Source: Fluviicola sp. (GTDB lineage Bacteria > Bacteroidota > Bacteroidia > Flavobacteriales_D > Crocinitomicaceae). Taken from it: 64,000 nt of DNA. The DNA lies in the NCBI GenBank assembly GCA_029866325.1, contig JARWZO010000023.1, forward strand, positions 1 through 64,000. Reading direction: 5' to 3'. Below the pieces are notes generated by a model that saw only the letters and a program-made list of their open reading frames with translations, had not been told where the DNA came from and did not search any database. Positions 44,042-54,296 of the stretch are shown here, one piece after another (the stretch's first letter is position 1; each line of letters opens with the position of its first letter). Made by a program: the position numbers and the translations under genes.

Positions 44042-46021
44042 ATGGAAAAATACACCAACGCTTTAGCGCAAGAATCGAGTTTGTATTTGTTGCAACATGC
44101 CCACAATCCAGTGAATTGGGTTTCGTGGTCGGCAACAGTTTTTGAACAAGCCAAAGCAGAAAATAAGCTGGTATTGGTTTCGGTTGGTTATTCGGCTTGT
44201 CATTGGTGTCATGTGATGGAACACGAGTGTTTTGAAGATGAGGAAGTAGCCGCTTTGATGAACAAATTTTTCATCTGCATTAAAGTCGATAGAGAAGAAC
44301 GCCCCGATGTGGATCAGGTTTATATGAATGCCGTTCAGCTCATGACGCAGCGTGGAGGCTGGCCCTTGAATTGTTTTACGCTTCCCAACGGACAACCCAT
44401 TTACGGCGGCACTTATTTTCCAAAGGAACAATGGATGCATGTTTTACGCAGCTTACAACACATGTTTACCGAAGAACCCGAGAAAGTAAATGAATACGCG
44501 ACTCAACTCACCGAAGGTATTCAGCAAAGCGAATTAATCAGTGAAGCAACGCCAATTACCGATTTCCCTGAAGACAAACTTCCCGAATTGGTGCGCAGAT
44601 GGTTGCCACAAATGGATACTATGGAAGGCGGTCCAACACGCGCTCCAAAATTTCCGCTTCCCAACAATTACCTTTTTCTACTCCATTATGGTCAATGGCA
44701 ACATCACGAAGGTATTCAGACGCATGTGAAACTGACATTGGAAAAAATGGCTCGCGGTGGTATTTACGATCAGTTGGGCGGTGGTTTTTCGCGTTATTCG
44801 GTGGATATGTTGTGGAAAGTTCCTCACTTTGAGAAAATGCTCTATGATAATGGTCAACTCCTCTCGTTGTATGCACAAGCTTATCGCTACGGTCCGCAAC
44901 CGGAATACAAATGGATGCTCGAAAGCACACTCGGCTGGCTGGAACGCGAAATGCAGGGCAAAGAAGGTGGTTTGTTTGCCGCCCAAGATGCCGACAGCGA
45001 AGGTGTTGAAGGAAAATATTACGTCTGGACACCCGATGAAATCAAATCCATACTTGGAAATGACGCCAAATGGTACCTGGAATTGTACAACCCGCACAAC
45101 AAAGGTTTTTGGGAACACGATCAATGGATTTTACTACGTGACAACTCGTGGGAAAAATTCTGTGTGACGCATTCCGAAGTTACCCTAGAAAAAATCCAAA
45201 CCTGCAATGATTTACTATTTGCCGAACGCAAACGGCGCATTGCTCCGGCAACAGATACCAAATGTCTGACCGCATGGAACGCCATGACAATTACCGGTTT
45301 ATTGGATTCGTATATTGCATTGAACGATCCTGCATTTCTGGTCATGGCAACCAAAATCGGTGAATGGATTTCTCGTTTTCAGATTACCGAAGACAATCGC
45401 CTTTGGCATACCCGTCAGAACGGAAAATCGTTTATTTCGGGCTTCTTAGATGATTATGCTTTTACCATAGAAGCATTTTTGCAGTTGTACCAAGTTACAG
45501 GACATGCAGAATGGCTGGAAAAAGCAACTGCACTGACACAACACACACTCCATGATTTCTTCGACGAAACTTCGGGCATGTTTTTTTTCACTCCGGAATC
45601 GCACGATCTCATTGCCCGAAAAATGGAGCTGAACGACAACGTGACTCCTGCATCCAATGGCGTCATGGCACACAATTTATTGACGTTGAGTTTGCTGCTT
45701 GAGCGCCAAGATTGGGAGAAAGTGGCGCATCAGCAATTGCAAAACATGCTCGATGGTATGGAACATTACGGATCGGGTTACTCGAATTGGGCGTTATTAT
45801 TACAACGTTTCCTGCGACCGCGATACAGCGTAAAAGTCCTTGGGACAATTGATGAACCAACGAAAGAAGATTTATTGAAATTAATTTCTCCGCAAGTGGT
45901 GTTGCTGTATGAATCGGCCGCGGCCGATGAAAACGGATTTGTGGTGTGTGGAGACGGGATGTGCTGGCCGAAGATGGTGGGTTTAATCGATATTATATCG
46001 GTTATAACAAATGATAAATAA
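44042..46021 (+). CDS. Thioredoxin-domain protein of the YyaL/SPATA20 (DUF255) family
   Basis: 659 residues, the usual length. The N-terminal thioredoxin-like domain (about 1-160) has a CHWC active-site motif (C53-C56 in [12 protein letters not shown]), preceded by [15 protein letters not shown]. The long C-terminal part is an (alpha/alpha)6-toroid-like domain with [17 protein letters not shown] and [16 protein letters not shown], as in the N-acylglucosamine 2-epimerase superfamily. No signal peptide, so cytosolic. The reaction is unproven in bacteria. It is monocistronic, divergent from the SGNH operon. Confidence 0.9.
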   Translation: MEKYTNALAQESSLYLLQHAHNPVNWVSWSATVFEQAKAENKLVLVSVGYSACHWCHVMEHECFEDEEVAALMNKFFICIKVDREERPDVDQVYMNAVQLMTQRGGWPLNCFTLPNGQPIYGGTYFPKEQWMHVLRSLQHMFTEEPEKVNEYATQLTEGIQQSELISEATPITDFPEDKLPELVRRWLPQMDTMEGGPTRAPKFPLPNNYLFLLHYGQWQHHEGIQTHVKLTLEKMARGGIYDQLGGGFSRYSVDMLWKVPHFEKMLYDNGQLLSLYAQAYRYGPQPEYKWMLESTLGWLEREMQGKEGGLFAAQDADSEGVEGKYYVWTPDEIKSILGNDAKWYLELYNPHNKGFWEHDQWILLRDNSWEKFCVTHSEVTLEKIQTCNDLLFAERKRRIAPATDTKCLTAWNAMTITGLLDSYIALNDPAFLVMATKIGEWISRFQITEDNRLWHTRQNGKSFISGFLDDYAFTIEAFLQLYQVTGHAEWLEKATALTQHTLHDFFDETSGMFFFTPESHDLIARKMELNDNVTPASNGVMAHNLLTLSLLLERQDWEKVAHQQLQNMLDGMEHYGSGYSNWALLLQRFLRPRYSVKVLGTIDEPTKEDLLKLISPQVVLLYESAAADENGFVVCGDGMCWPKMVGLIDIISVITNDK

Positions 46022-46104
46022 TTTCAAATCTCCCCTACTTTTTTCAGCCTAAGGCTGATGAAAAAGTAGGCAAAACATCCTTTTTGCATCATTCAGAGCC
46101 GCTC

Positions 46105-46242
46105 GTCAAAAATGGCTCTTTCTGTGTTTTAAAGTCAAAAGTGGCAGATCAGGATCTGAAACGCAACACACAGCAGATTTGGCAATCGCTGTGCGTTTTA
46201 GCGCTTTTGACAAAACACAACGAAACAGCCATTTTTATTGAC
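46105..46242. repeat. Nested imperfect inverted repeat
   Basis: The outer arms (46105-46141 and 46204-46242) are reverse complements over about 37 bases with small gaps. The inner arms AAACGCA (46159-46165) and TGCGTTT (46192-46198) continue the stem, and CAGATCAGGATCTG is a side hairpin. This resembles a MITE or structured RNA element. Confidence 0.6.
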
Positions 46243-46380
46243 TTCACTTCCTTGAATGACTCTACTCCGAAGCAAGAACTTTCGCAAGTAACCTCAATTC
46301 CGGAAACGATCAAAGCACCAACTTAACCTTCTTCTTTCAGATTGTTTAATTGCTGATTTTCAAATAATTAAAATCAGTAA

Positions 46381-46435
46381 TCCCGCAATATTACGGAAGT
46401 TTTTCAACCTGAAATTCTTCCATAACATGCGGGAT
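46381..46435. repeat. Imperfect hairpin sharing a word with the 14.1-kb element
   Basis: TCCCGCAATATTACGGAAG at 46381-46399 faces CTTCCATAACATGCGGGA (about 46418-46435). The stem is near-continuous with two mismatches and a one-base bulge. Twelve bases (46384-46395) are the reverse complement of 14099-14110. Confidence 0.6.
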
Positions 46436-46455
46436 TTTCACCACTTAATCGTTTA

Positions 46456-47112
46456 CTAATCTTCTTTCTTCAACAACGTCGGATAAGCCGCTTTGAACTT
46501 ATTGATCCGCGGAACAGAAACATTCTGCACATACGGATTGTTCGGATTGTTACATTCGTAATTCTGGTGATAAATTTCAGCCTGATAAAACGTTGTTAGC
46601 GGACCTACTTCAGTTGTGATGACAGGATAAATTCGATTGTCGAGCAACGAATCGATGTAATGCTTTGCAGCTTCGCGTTCAGCTACATTGTTGTAAAAAA
46701 TCGCTGATCGGTATTGTGTTCCGCCATCAGGACCCTGACGATTTTTCGTTGAAGGATCGTGCGAACCGAAAAACACCGTTAACAATGTCTGATAAGAAAC
46801 TTTGGTAGAATCATAGAAAACTTCCACCGATTCGGCGTGTCCGGTTCTTCCAGTGCATACTTCTTCGTAAGTTGGGTTCTTTGTTTGGCCACCGGTATAA
46901 CCCGAAACCACTTCACGCACGCCATCAACCGATTCGAACACACCTTCAACGCACCAAAAACAACCGCTCGCGAAATAGGCTTTTTGTAAAGTGTCCATTT
47001 CCTTTTGAGTAGGTTTGTCTTCCGCTTTTTTTGTAGTAGATGATTCCGTAACTTGGGCACATGCCGTAAGGCCGAGTAAGAGTATTCCGATAAAAAGAGT
47101 TCCTTGCTTCAT
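46456..47112 (-). CDS. msrA: Lipoprotein methionine sulfoxide reductase A
   Basis: 218 residues, about 40 more than a cytosolic MsrA because of a lipoprotein signal (LGLTAC, lipid Cys18) and a Lys/Glu-rich linker. The active-site motif is GCFWC with catalytic C51, and YGGGQT-like GYTGGQTKNPTYEEVC and HAESVEV confirm the family. It reduces methionine-S-sulfoxide in periplasmic or outer-membrane proteins, and the membrane anchor suggests envelope protein repair. No MsrB domain is fused, and no reductase partner adjoins. It is monocistronic between a repeat-rich gap and the divergent ppiD-like gene. Confidence 0.94.
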   Translation of the reverse strand: MKQGTLFIGILLLGLTACAQVTESSTTKKAEDKPTQKEMDTLQKAYFASGCFWCVEGVFESVDGVREVVSGYTGGQTKNPTYEEVCTGRTGHAESVEVFYDSTKVSYQTLLTVFFGSHDPSTKNRQGPDGGTQYRSAIFYNNVAEREAAKHYIDSLLDNRIYPVITTEVGPLTTFYQAEIYHQNYECNNPNNPYVQNVSVPRINKFKAAYPTLLKKED

Positions 47113-47247
47113 GATCTTGTTTTCTTTAACTAACGTTCGGGAGCCAAAAACGGATTTCTCAACCCCTATTTTTCTTGTTAAAAGAAGCCAAAAACCCCAT
47201 AATCCAACAAATTACACCCGAAACTTTTAAAAGTCGCACCAACTGAT

Positions 47248-47255
47248 TATATTCG
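47248..47255 (+). promoter_or_regulatory. -7-like box of the PpiD-like gene
   Basis: TATATTCG has one mismatch to TAnnTTTG and lies 25 bases before the ATG at 47281. No clear -33 TTG. Confidence 0.3.
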
Positions 47256-47280
47256 CACCCTTAAATAAGAATAGCATAAC

Positions 47281-49488
47281 ATGGCAATTATTGGTAAAAT
47301 ACAAGAAAAAGGACGTTACTTACTGGTAGGGTTTGTTGGTCTTGCATTGTTGACATTCATTTTCTCAGGTCTTCAGAAATGTGAGACCGGTAACGGTCAA
47401 ATTCCAATCGGAACGATCGGTGGAGAAGATGTAGACCCTGCAATTTATGAGCGTAATCTGAAGCTTGCAGAGCAACAAGACATGATGCAGTATCAGCAAC
47501 AAGGACGTGAATACACTGATCGTGATCGCGAGCAAAGTGCAGACCGCGCCTGGGCAGGTACCGTAAGCGAAATCCTTTTGCAAAAAGAATACGATGCATT
47601 GGGAATAGAAGTGAGCGATCAGGAATTGGACGCTTACCTTTATGGTGAAGACGGTTTCCCATTGCTTCCGGATATTGCCCGTACGTTTGCAGATTCATTG
47701 ACTGGTCAGTTTAACTCAGCTGCGTTGGATAAATTCATCGAAGCGAAAGAAAATTCCAAAGATCCTGAAGAAATCAATCAGTGGAAAGATACAAAAGACG
47801 GTTTGCGCAAACAACGTATGCAGGAAAAATACATGCAGTTGATCGGTCAAACGGTTTATGTAACCAAATTGGAAGCAAAAGAAGAATACAAAGCGAAAAA
47901 AGAGATTAAGTCTGTTTCATTTATTCTACGCAACTTCCGCGACATTCAAGACGAAGACGTTCACATTAAGGAAAGTGAAATTCGTGCTTTTTACGACGCT
48001 CACAAAGACGAGAAGAAATACGAAGTAATGGCTGGTCGTGATGTGAAATACTTTGACATTGCCATACAACCATCTAAAAGCGACTCAAATAAGTTCTACA
48101 AAGGACTAAACACCTTGAAAAAACAGTTTGCTACTACAACAGATGATTCCAATTTCGTGGTTAAATACACACAGTCTCAGCAACGTTATAATAAAGTAGC
48201 CAATCCATACAGAATGGAAAGCGATCCGAATGCAAAAGGATTGACTTATCCGGCTGGAGTGGATACATTATTCAAAGCTGCAAGTGTTGGTCAAGTAGTT
48301 GGTCCTTATGACAGTCAAGGGAAAACGTATTTAGCAAAAGTTCTTGGGTTCAATACACAAGCATTAACTGCTCGTCATATCCTACTTCCGGCTGATAAAA
48401 CGAATAAAGAAGCATCGGCTGCTCAGAAAAAGATCGCGGATAGTTTGGCTGTTATATTGAATGCAGACAAAGCACGCTTTGATGAGTTTGTTACTACTTA
48501 CTCAACAGATGAAGGTTCCAAACAAAAAGGTGGAAAATATGAATTCGCAAAAGATGAGTTCGTTCCTGAATTCTCTGATTTTGTAATTGCTAATCCGGTA
48601 GGTAAAATTGGTGTTGTGCAATCTGATTTCGGTTTCCACATCATTGAGGTCTTAGACAAGAAAGACGCGAAAATTCCATTGTTGGCGGTGATCGAACAAA
48701 CATTGTTACCATCGCAGGAAACGGAAGCAGATATCCGTGACAACGCTTATAACATGTTGTTTAAATACGAAGCTAAAATTGCCGCTAAAACGGATGTAAT
48801 TGCGAAACTAAGCTTGTTTGATACCTTGGCTCGTCGTGACGGTTATTTTGCACGTCCGGTTAAGATTCTTGACGAAAGTCCGAAAGTAACAGGATTCAAC
48901 ACGAAAAATGCCGAGCAGAAGATTTTAGGTTTGGCTTATGATCCGGATGCGGAGGTTGGAATGATGTGTTCTTCACCGATCATTGATCAAGGACGCTACA
49001 TCATTGCTATGATCGCTTCTATTCGTGAAGAAAAAGGAGCACCTACATACGAAGACGCATACAATACCATGCGTTTGGAAGCTATCAAGGATAAAAAAGC
49101 GAAGAAGTTCATCGCTCAAATCGGTAAAGTACGTAACTTGGAAAAACTAGCTAAAAAAGGAAATGTTGAGGTTGTTACTGCAGAAATTACATTTGCAAGC
49201 CCAAGTATTCAAAACGGTGGTTACGAACCGGAAGTAGTAGGTTCATTGTTTAGCGGTTTGAAAGACGGTGAAACAACGAAGCCATTGATTGGTAATTCGG
49301 GTGTTTATGTCATTCGTGTTAACAAAACAACCAAAGCACCGGCTGATGCTACCAATTACGAAGAAGAGCGCAAACAAATGCTGGCGCAAGCTCGCGGAAG
49401 TATGCAATCTACGCTTGTATCTGCCTTACAAAAACGTTCGGAAGTATTGGATAACCGTGCACTTAGAATGATTGGTGCAACGCGTTAA
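47281..49488 (+). CDS. Membrane-anchored SurA/PpiD-type peptidyl-prolyl isomerase
   Basis: 735 residues. One N-terminal transmembrane helix (about 13-31, YLLVGFVGLALLTFIFSGL) anchors a periplasmic chaperone. A SurA_N-like helical domain follows (about 40-200, with AWAGTVSEILLQKEYDALGIEVSDQELD). Next is a parvulin (rotamase) domain (about 360-470, TARHILLPADKTN...FAKDEFVPEFSDFVIANPVGKIGVVQSDFGFHIIEVL). The C-terminal half is helical/beta and of unknown detail. The layout matches PpiD, which helps outer-membrane protein folding. It is monocistronic with its own terminator. Confidence 0.93.
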   Translation: MAIIGKIQEKGRYLLVGFVGLALLTFIFSGLQKCETGNGQIPIGTIGGEDVDPAIYERNLKLAEQQDMMQYQQQGREYTDRDREQSADRAWAGTVSEILLQKEYDALGIEVSDQELDAYLYGEDGFPLLPDIARTFADSLTGQFNSAALDKFIEAKENSKDPEEINQWKDTKDGLRKQRMQEKYMQLIGQTVYVTKLEAKEEYKAKKEIKSVSFILRNFRDIQDEDVHIKESEIRAFYDAHKDEKKYEVMAGRDVKYFDIAIQPSKSDSNKFYKGLNTLKKQFATTTDDSNFVVKYTQSQQRYNKVANPYRMESDPNAKGLTYPAGVDTLFKAASVGQVVGPYDSQGKTYLAKVLGFNTQALTARHILLPADKTNKEASAAQKKIADSLAVILNADKARFDEFVTTYSTDEGSKQKGGKYEFAKDEFVPEFSDFVIANPVGKIGVVQSDFGFHIIEVLDKKDAKIPLLAVIEQTLLPSQETEADIRDNAYNMLFKYEAKIAAKTDVIAKLSLFDTLARRDGYFARPVKILDESPKVTGFNTKNAEQKILGLAYDPDAEVGMMCSSPIIDQGRYIIAMIASIREEKGAPTYEDAYNTMRLEAIKDKKAKKFIAQIGKVRNLEKLAKKGNVEVVTAEITFASPSIQNGGYEPEVVGSLFSGLKDGETTKPLIGNSGVYVIRVNKTTKAPADATNYEEERKQMLAQARGSMQSTLVSALQKRSEVLDNRALRMIGATR

Positions 49489-49509
49489 TCGATAACGAAA
49501 AGATAAATG

Positions 49510-49540
49510 AAAAGCTATCGGTTTACCGGTAGCTTTTTTT
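49510..49540 (+). terminator. Terminator of the PpiD-like gene
   Basis: AAAAGCTATCGGT (49510-49522) pairs with ACCGGTAGCTTTT (49525-49537) with one G-T pair; T-tract TTTTTTT follows. Confidence 0.85.
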
Positions 49541-49589
49541 GTTGTCCTAAAATGGATTTTCTACTTTTAGCTTTCAAACAGCATCTCTT

Positions 49590-50363
49590 ATGGATTACCT
49601 GTTGATTTGTATGGCGGCGTTAATCGGTTCGGGGCTCACACTCTTTTCCGGTTTTGGACTGGGTACTATTTTAGTACCGGTCTTCGCGTTGTTTTTTCCA
49701 ATCGAGGTTGCCATTCTGCTCACGGCTATTGTGCACTTTCTCAACAACGGATTCAAACTTTTACTAGTAGGAAAACACGTGAATTGGCCAATTGTCTTGC
49801 GTTTCGGACTGCCAGCTATTGGGTTCGCATTTCTAGGAGCGTATTTACTGGAATTGTTAAGTACCATCGATCCATTAGCTGATTATCACCTCTTCGGACA
49901 TTTGTTTACCGTTCAGTGGGTAAAACTCATCATTGGTTTTTTGCTTGTTTTCTTTGCGTTGTTCGAATTACTCCCGGCACTTTCGAAACTGGAACTAGAC
50001 CGCAAATACTTGCCAATTGGCGGTGTTTTAAGTGGCTTTTTTGGTGGACTTTCTGGTAATCAGGGAGCTTTACGTAGTGTCTTTCTGTTAAGAGCCGGGT
50101 TGGGAAAAGAAGCCTTTATAGCAACCGGGGTTGTCATTGCCTGTTTAATTGACACCTCACGCTTGTTGATTTATATACCTTCACTAATCAAACACCACAA
50201 CAGTTTTGATTTCACACTCCTTCTTGCGGCCACTTTTTCAGCATTTGCGGGAGCATTTGTGGGAAATAAACTGTTGAAAAAAATAACGATTTCTACCCTG
50301 AAAACAGGTGTTGCTTGTTTATTGATCGTCTTTGGATGTTTGCTTGCAGCAGGAATTGTCTAA
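49590..50363 (+). CDS. TSUP-family (TauE/SafE) membrane permease
   Basis: 257 residues with about eight transmembrane helices. The TauE/SafE fold repeats FGLGTILVPVFALFFPIE near the N terminus and SGFFGGLSGNQGALRSVFLL in the second half, the two glycine-rich motifs of the family. Members export sulfite, sulfoacetate or other organosulfur anions; the substrate cannot be read from sequence. The nearest sulfur gene is the persulfide dioxygenase 20 kb away, so a link is speculative. It converges with the sensor kinase (8-bp gap). Confidence 0.88.
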   Translation: MDYLLICMAALIGSGLTLFSGFGLGTILVPVFALFFPIEVAILLTAIVHFLNNGFKLLLVGKHVNWPIVLRFGLPAIGFAFLGAYLLELLSTIDPLADYHLFGHLFTVQWVKLIIGFLLVFFALFELLPALSKLELDRKYLPIGGVLSGFFGGLSGNQGALRSVFLLRAGLGKEAFIATGVVIACLIDTSRLLIYIPSLIKHHNSFDFTLLLAATFSAFAGAFVGNKLLKKITISTLKTGVACLLIVFGCLLAAGIV

Positions 50364-50371
50364 CGATTCAA

Positions 50372-53332
50372 TCAGCTTTCCTCAGCATCAAATTCTTCTG
50401 CAGGTACCACCGGAATCCACATAATAACCTTTGTGCCTGCAGCTTGTTCGTTTTCAATCAAATCAATGATCTCGATTTTAAATTCATCGCGGTTCTTTTG
50501 CTGATAAGCAAACAATCGTTCGGCGGTGATTTTGGTTCCAAATGACGGATGCTGAGATTCTTTTTGATGTTTTCCCGCTTCATTTCGACCAATTCCATTA
50601 TCCTCAATTACGCAAATCAGTCTGTTGGAAGAAAGTGAGGCAAAACTAATACTGATTTGACCACCACTTTGCATCGATTTGAAACCGTGAAGAACAGCAT
50701 TTTCAACGAAAGGTTGAATGAGCATTGGCGGAATACCCAACAGCATTTGATCTGGCTGTAATTGAACCGAAATCGTAAAGGTAAATTTCTCCTTAAAGCG
50801 CATTTGTTCCAATTCCAGGTACTTGCGCAAGGTGTCTATTTCTGTCTCGATGGTGATAAAACTAACCCTTGAATTATTGAGCGTTTGGCGAATCAACTGA
50901 GCGAATTTCAACAAAAACCGCTCTGCCTTTTCGTTTTCTTCATAGAGTAAAAAGCTTTGGATCGAATTCAATGAATTGAAGATAAAATGCGGATTCATTT
51001 GAGCCTGAAGTGCTTTTCGTTCCAATTGCTGCATGTTTTTCTGCTGCTGGTTTTTGCGTTGAATTTGCTTGATACGTCGCTTGAAAAAGAAGATGACAAT
51101 TAACGCTGTAAGTACGATATAGAGTAGCACTGAATACCATTTGAAATAATAAGGGTTATCGATTGAAAATCGACACATCACTTTTGGGGCAGACCAAAGT
51201 CCGAATTCATTCATGTAACTGATCTCCAGTTCATAGTCCCCGGATGCCGGTTTAGTGAGAATCAACTCTCCATCAGTGGTATAAAGCCAATCATCTGAAT
51301 GTTCGTAACGATAGCGGATTTTTTTATCCTTGCCTGTTTTGAAGTTACTTGATTGCAAACCAATTTTCACATATTCGATCTTGGCTGGAAAGCTGATTAG
51401 TTCCTTGAAATCTCTTATGAATTGTCCTTTGGCTTCCAAATAATCGATTGAAAATTGATTATTTAAGCGTTTTTGTGACCATTCATACGAAGCCGGAATG
51501 TGTGCCAAACCATTCTTAGTAGCCACCCAAACTTCATGGTTTTTGACAAACACCCGGTTCACTTCATTGGATGGCAACCCATTTTTAACGGTCAAACTGC
51601 TGACTACGATCTTCCCATTGCCGTCTTTACTGATACGGTTCAATCCTTTATTCGAACAAACCCAAATAACACCCTCGTCGTCCACAAATATGGAATTGAT
51701 CTGGTCATCCAATAATCCTTCTTTTGTGGTGATTTGCTGGATGATTTTGTTGTTATCAAAGAAATAAATCCCGATACCTCTCGTGGCAACTATTCCTTTC
51801 CAACTAGGGTGATAATCGAGATCGGAGACGCGTTTTTTGAAGCGTGGATCTTTGAATTGATGAATAAATAAACGCTGATTTTTGACTTCGAATAAACCGT
51901 TGTTGTTTCCTGCAAACACACGCTTACTTTCATCTTGCATTATTGCATGGAAGTAATGTTGAGGAAAGTCACCATGATCATCGAGATACCAATACAAGAT
52001 TTTTGAACTATTATCATTTCTGAGTTCTATCACATCGCTATGAGAAAAAAGTATACTTTGTTTACCAAAGAAAATATCAAAATAACCGCTCTTTCCATTT
52101 CCATGCTTATCTGTTAGTTGTGCACTTCTTGGTAGGGTTTGATCAACGGAATTAAACAATTGGTCATGCTTTGAATCAACTCTGGCAGCACTTGTGTAAG
52201 AAGTACCGAATTCCTTTCTGATCGCTTGAGACAGCAAATGAACACCATATTTGTTTGCGTAGAAAACTTCGCCGTTCCATTTAGTGATGCCTGTTATAAC
52301 GTTGTAATTATCATCACTTTTTTTCTGATAGACAGCCAAATCAATTGCAGGTGTATAAAAAACACCTTTTTCAAGTGTACTAAACCAATATCCTCCTTCA
52401 AAATCGCGGCAAACAGAAGTAACAGCATATCCCTTTAAAAATCCTGAAGCTGGAAGATTTTCTTTTCCAAACCGCTGGACTGCTTCTTTATAAACACCAT
52501 TATTTGTGCAATACCAAAGATGTTCATTCAGGCTGATAACTGCTATCAAATTGGAAACCGTTCTTCGCTTCGAGGCATTTTTCAAATATATCACCTCATC
52601 TCCTACATGAACAAAATAGTTGCCATCGGTCACGCTTAACCGTGGACTCCTTTCAATATGACCAATTTGCTTTTGAATACCCTTCTCAATAAAACTGCAG
52701 CCCATCGGAAGATTTACATTGTTAACAGGTAAACCGCACATAAGCCAATTGTCATTTGTACGGTATAGAAATAAATTGTTGGTTGGCCTAAGTTGAATCC
52801 TTTTCATAGTGCCTTTGGCTGAAATAGACACAAGTCCTTTGTACTGAGCGCTGTACCAAATTGTACCGCTGCGATCAACGAAAAGCGATTTAAATGTGGT
52901 AATATCACCTCCTAGATACCTCTTCACGAGGTTATTATACTTATAAGGAACAATCCGCGTTCCATCCCAATAACTCAACAATCCGTTATAGGTTAAAAAC
53001 CATAATCGGCCTTTGTAATCTTCATAAATCTTAAATACAACGTTGTCGGGTAATCCGTCTTTTTCGGTGAAAACCCGCATTTTATACCCGTTGTAACGCG
53101 CCACGCCTCTATCTGTACACACCCAGATGTATCCTTTCTTATCCTGATGCACAAAGTAAGTTTCTGAGCTGGGAAGTCCTTCATTGATCGAATAATTGTA
53201 AAAGACAGGTTGTGGCGGATCAAACTGTGCATGGGCAGATGACAACGCTGCTACAAACAATACCAATAACAGAAGTGACTTCCGGAATACGGATGTTGTG
53301 TTTATTTCCTTCGATTGAATCGTTGTGTGCAA
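50372..53332 (-). CDS. Two-component propeller histidine kinase (LytS-type)
   Basis: 986 residues. The frame has no ATG near its start; TTG 53332 gives an N-terminal signal/anchor (about 17-36, LLLLVLFVAALSSAHAQ). Two seven-bladed beta propellers of the Reg_prop type follow (about 45-650), with repeated 'VWVCTDRGVARYN', 'DYKGRLWFLTYNGLL' and 'DDEGVIWVCSNKGLNRIS'. Then come a Y_Y_Y domain (about 655-740) and one transmembrane helix (about 745-765). A LytS-type kinase follows with phosphoacceptor H in AQMNPHFIFNSLNSIQ and an ATPase with ENDxGIG-like VIEDNGIGRN. This senses an extracellular ligand, perhaps a glycan. The partner LytTR regulator is not adjacent. Confidence 0.92.
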   Translation of the reverse strand: MHTTIQSKEINTTSVFRKSLLLLVLFVAALSSAHAQFDPPQPVFYNYSINEGLPSSETYFVHQDKKGYIWVCTDRGVARYNGYKMRVFTEKDGLPDNVVFKIYEDYKGRLWFLTYNGLLSYWDGTRIVPYKYNNLVKRYLGGDITTFKSLFVDRSGTIWYSAQYKGLVSISAKGTMKRIQLRPTNNLFLYRTNDNWLMCGLPVNNVNLPMGCSFIEKGIQKQIGHIERSPRLSVTDGNYFVHVGDEVIYLKNASKRRTVSNLIAVISLNEHLWYCTNNGVYKEAVQRFGKENLPASGFLKGYAVTSVCRDFEGGYWFSTLEKGVFYTPAIDLAVYQKKSDDNYNVITGITKWNGEVFYANKYGVHLLSQAIRKEFGTSYTSAARVDSKHDQLFNSVDQTLPRSAQLTDKHGNGKSGYFDIFFGKQSILFSHSDVIELRNDNSSKILYWYLDDHGDFPQHYFHAIMQDESKRVFAGNNNGLFEVKNQRLFIHQFKDPRFKKRVSDLDYHPSWKGIVATRGIGIYFFDNNKIIQQITTKEGLLDDQINSIFVDDEGVIWVCSNKGLNRISKDGNGKIVVSSLTVKNGLPSNEVNRVFVKNHEVWVATKNGLAHIPASYEWSQKRLNNQFSIDYLEAKGQFIRDFKELISFPAKIEYVKIGLQSSNFKTGKDKKIRYRYEHSDDWLYTTDGELILTKPASGDYELEISYMNEFGLWSAPKVMCRFSIDNPYYFKWYSVLLYIVLTALIVIFFFKRRIKQIQRKNQQQKNMQQLERKALQAQMNPHFIFNSLNSIQSFLLYEENEKAERFLLKFAQLIRQTLNNSRVSFITIETEIDTLRKYLELEQMRFKEKFTFTISVQLQPDQMLLGIPPMLIQPFVENAVLHGFKSMQSGGQISISFASLSSNRLICVIEDNGIGRNEAGKHQKESQHPSFGTKITAERLFAYQQKNRDEFKIEIIDLIENEQAAGTKVIMWIPVVPAEEFDAEES

Positions 53333-53351
53333 AGACTAAAAATTGATACGA

Positions 53352-53359
53352 CAAAGATG
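53352..53359 (-). promoter_or_regulatory. Possible -7 box of the propeller kinase
   Basis: The minus strand reads CATCTTTG, one mismatch from TAnnTTTG, 20 bases before the TTG start of the kinase. Confidence 0.25.
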
Positions 53360-53413
53360 GTTAATCTACTTCAAAAGTAGGTGACAATCAGTATCAAACA
53401 TTCAATCAACTCA

Positions 53414-54199
53414 TTACTCCACTTTTTTAATCCCATATCCCATATACGAAGACCGTAAATCGGAATTCGATTCTTTTAATGGCGCTCGCTCACTCAATTC
53501 TTTATAGGAGATTTTGCCTTTTACACGTTGTCTGAGAAGCATTAATGTTTTAAATGGGTTCACCGAAGAAGCCATTCCCTTCATGTCTTTTTGCTCAATG
53601 TTATTGCTGCTTAACGCCATCACTAATTCTTCAGGTGTGATAAACATATCCCATACATGGAGATTCTCGGGCATAAACGCAACCATTTTCCATTCCTGGG
53701 CAACTTTAATGACTGAAATTTTTGAAAACAGGGTTCGATTGATGGTATCGTAGAAAAAAATTCCTCCTTTTTTTGTCACTCGTGCAATTTCTTCAATTGC
53801 CTTGTTTAAGTCGGGTAGATGTTCTAGTACGTCGCAGCAAAAAACCACATCGAACGAATGATCTTCGAACGGTAATTCCAATGCGCTGGCCACCTGATAA
53901 TGAATAGCTAATTCTTCTTTTTCGGCTTGATAACGCGCTTGTTTAATGGCATTTTCGGATATATCCAGTCCATGCGTTTCAAATCCCAGTTTGGCAATTT
54001 CCACTGTTAGAATACCACCACCACAACCAACTTCAAGCGCACGTAATCCTGTTGGATTCAACTTTAGCGTTTCATGAATTATTCGTTTGAAGTAAGCAAC
54101 CCGAACCGGATTAACCAATCCTTTCAGCAAGTAAAACGGCTCGTTTTCAGAATACCAGTCAATTGTATTGTAGACATCATTATTAATTTCCCTTTTCAT
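53414..54199 (-). CDS. UbiG-like SAM-dependent methyltransferase
   Basis: 261 residues of the class I methyltransferase fold. SAM motif I is ALEVGCGGGILTVEIA (about 54-69), the acidic loop GLDIS is next, motif II is FDVVFCCDVLEHLPD, and motif III is IARVTKKGGIFFYDT. UbiG relatives methylate quinone precursors or other small phenolic compounds. Bacteroidota use menaquinone, so a Coq-type substrate is unlikely and another substrate should be considered. It is divergent (97-bp gap) from the ferritin-like/DUF362-like gene and may act with it (inference). Confidence 0.88.
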   Translation of the reverse strand: MKREINNDVYNTIDWYSENEPFYLLKGLVNPVRVAYFKRIIHETLKLNPTGLRALEVGCGGGILTVEIAKLGFETHGLDISENAIKQARYQAEKEELAIHYQVASALELPFEDHSFDVVFCCDVLEHLPDLNKAIEEIARVTKKGGIFFYDTINRTLFSKISVIKVAQEWKMVAFMPENLHVWDMFITPEELVMALSSNNIEQKDMKGMASSVNPFKTLMLLRQRVKGKISYKELSERAPLKESNSDLRSSYMGYGIKKVE

Positions 54200-54296
54200 A
54201 AACCACCGAATTTTCTTTTGTCCTTTTCGTTGATCGATAGAAAAGGCAGCAGTGAACTCTAAATTAGTTAATTTTAAACAACAAAACCGGATCCAA

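Larger units (their letters stand above)
46022..46455. other. 434-bp repeat-rich intergenic region
   Basis: No believable gene is present; an 80-codon frame at 46084-46326 follows hairpin DNA. It contains three palindromic units. Unit one is CCTACTTTTTTCAGCC facing GGCTGATGAAAAAGTAGG (46034-46070). Unit two is a long imperfect inverted repeat, 46105-46141 against 46204-46242, with an inner AAACGCA/TGCGTTT stem. Unit three is an imperfect stem at 46381-46435 that carries the word CGCAATATTACG shared with 14099-14110. Confidence 0.6.

Noticed and set aside
46084-46326. 80-codon frame starting MHHSEPLVKNGSF in the repeat-rich gap
   Set aside because: It runs through inverted-repeat DNA, has no known motif, and no start signal or close neighbour supports it.
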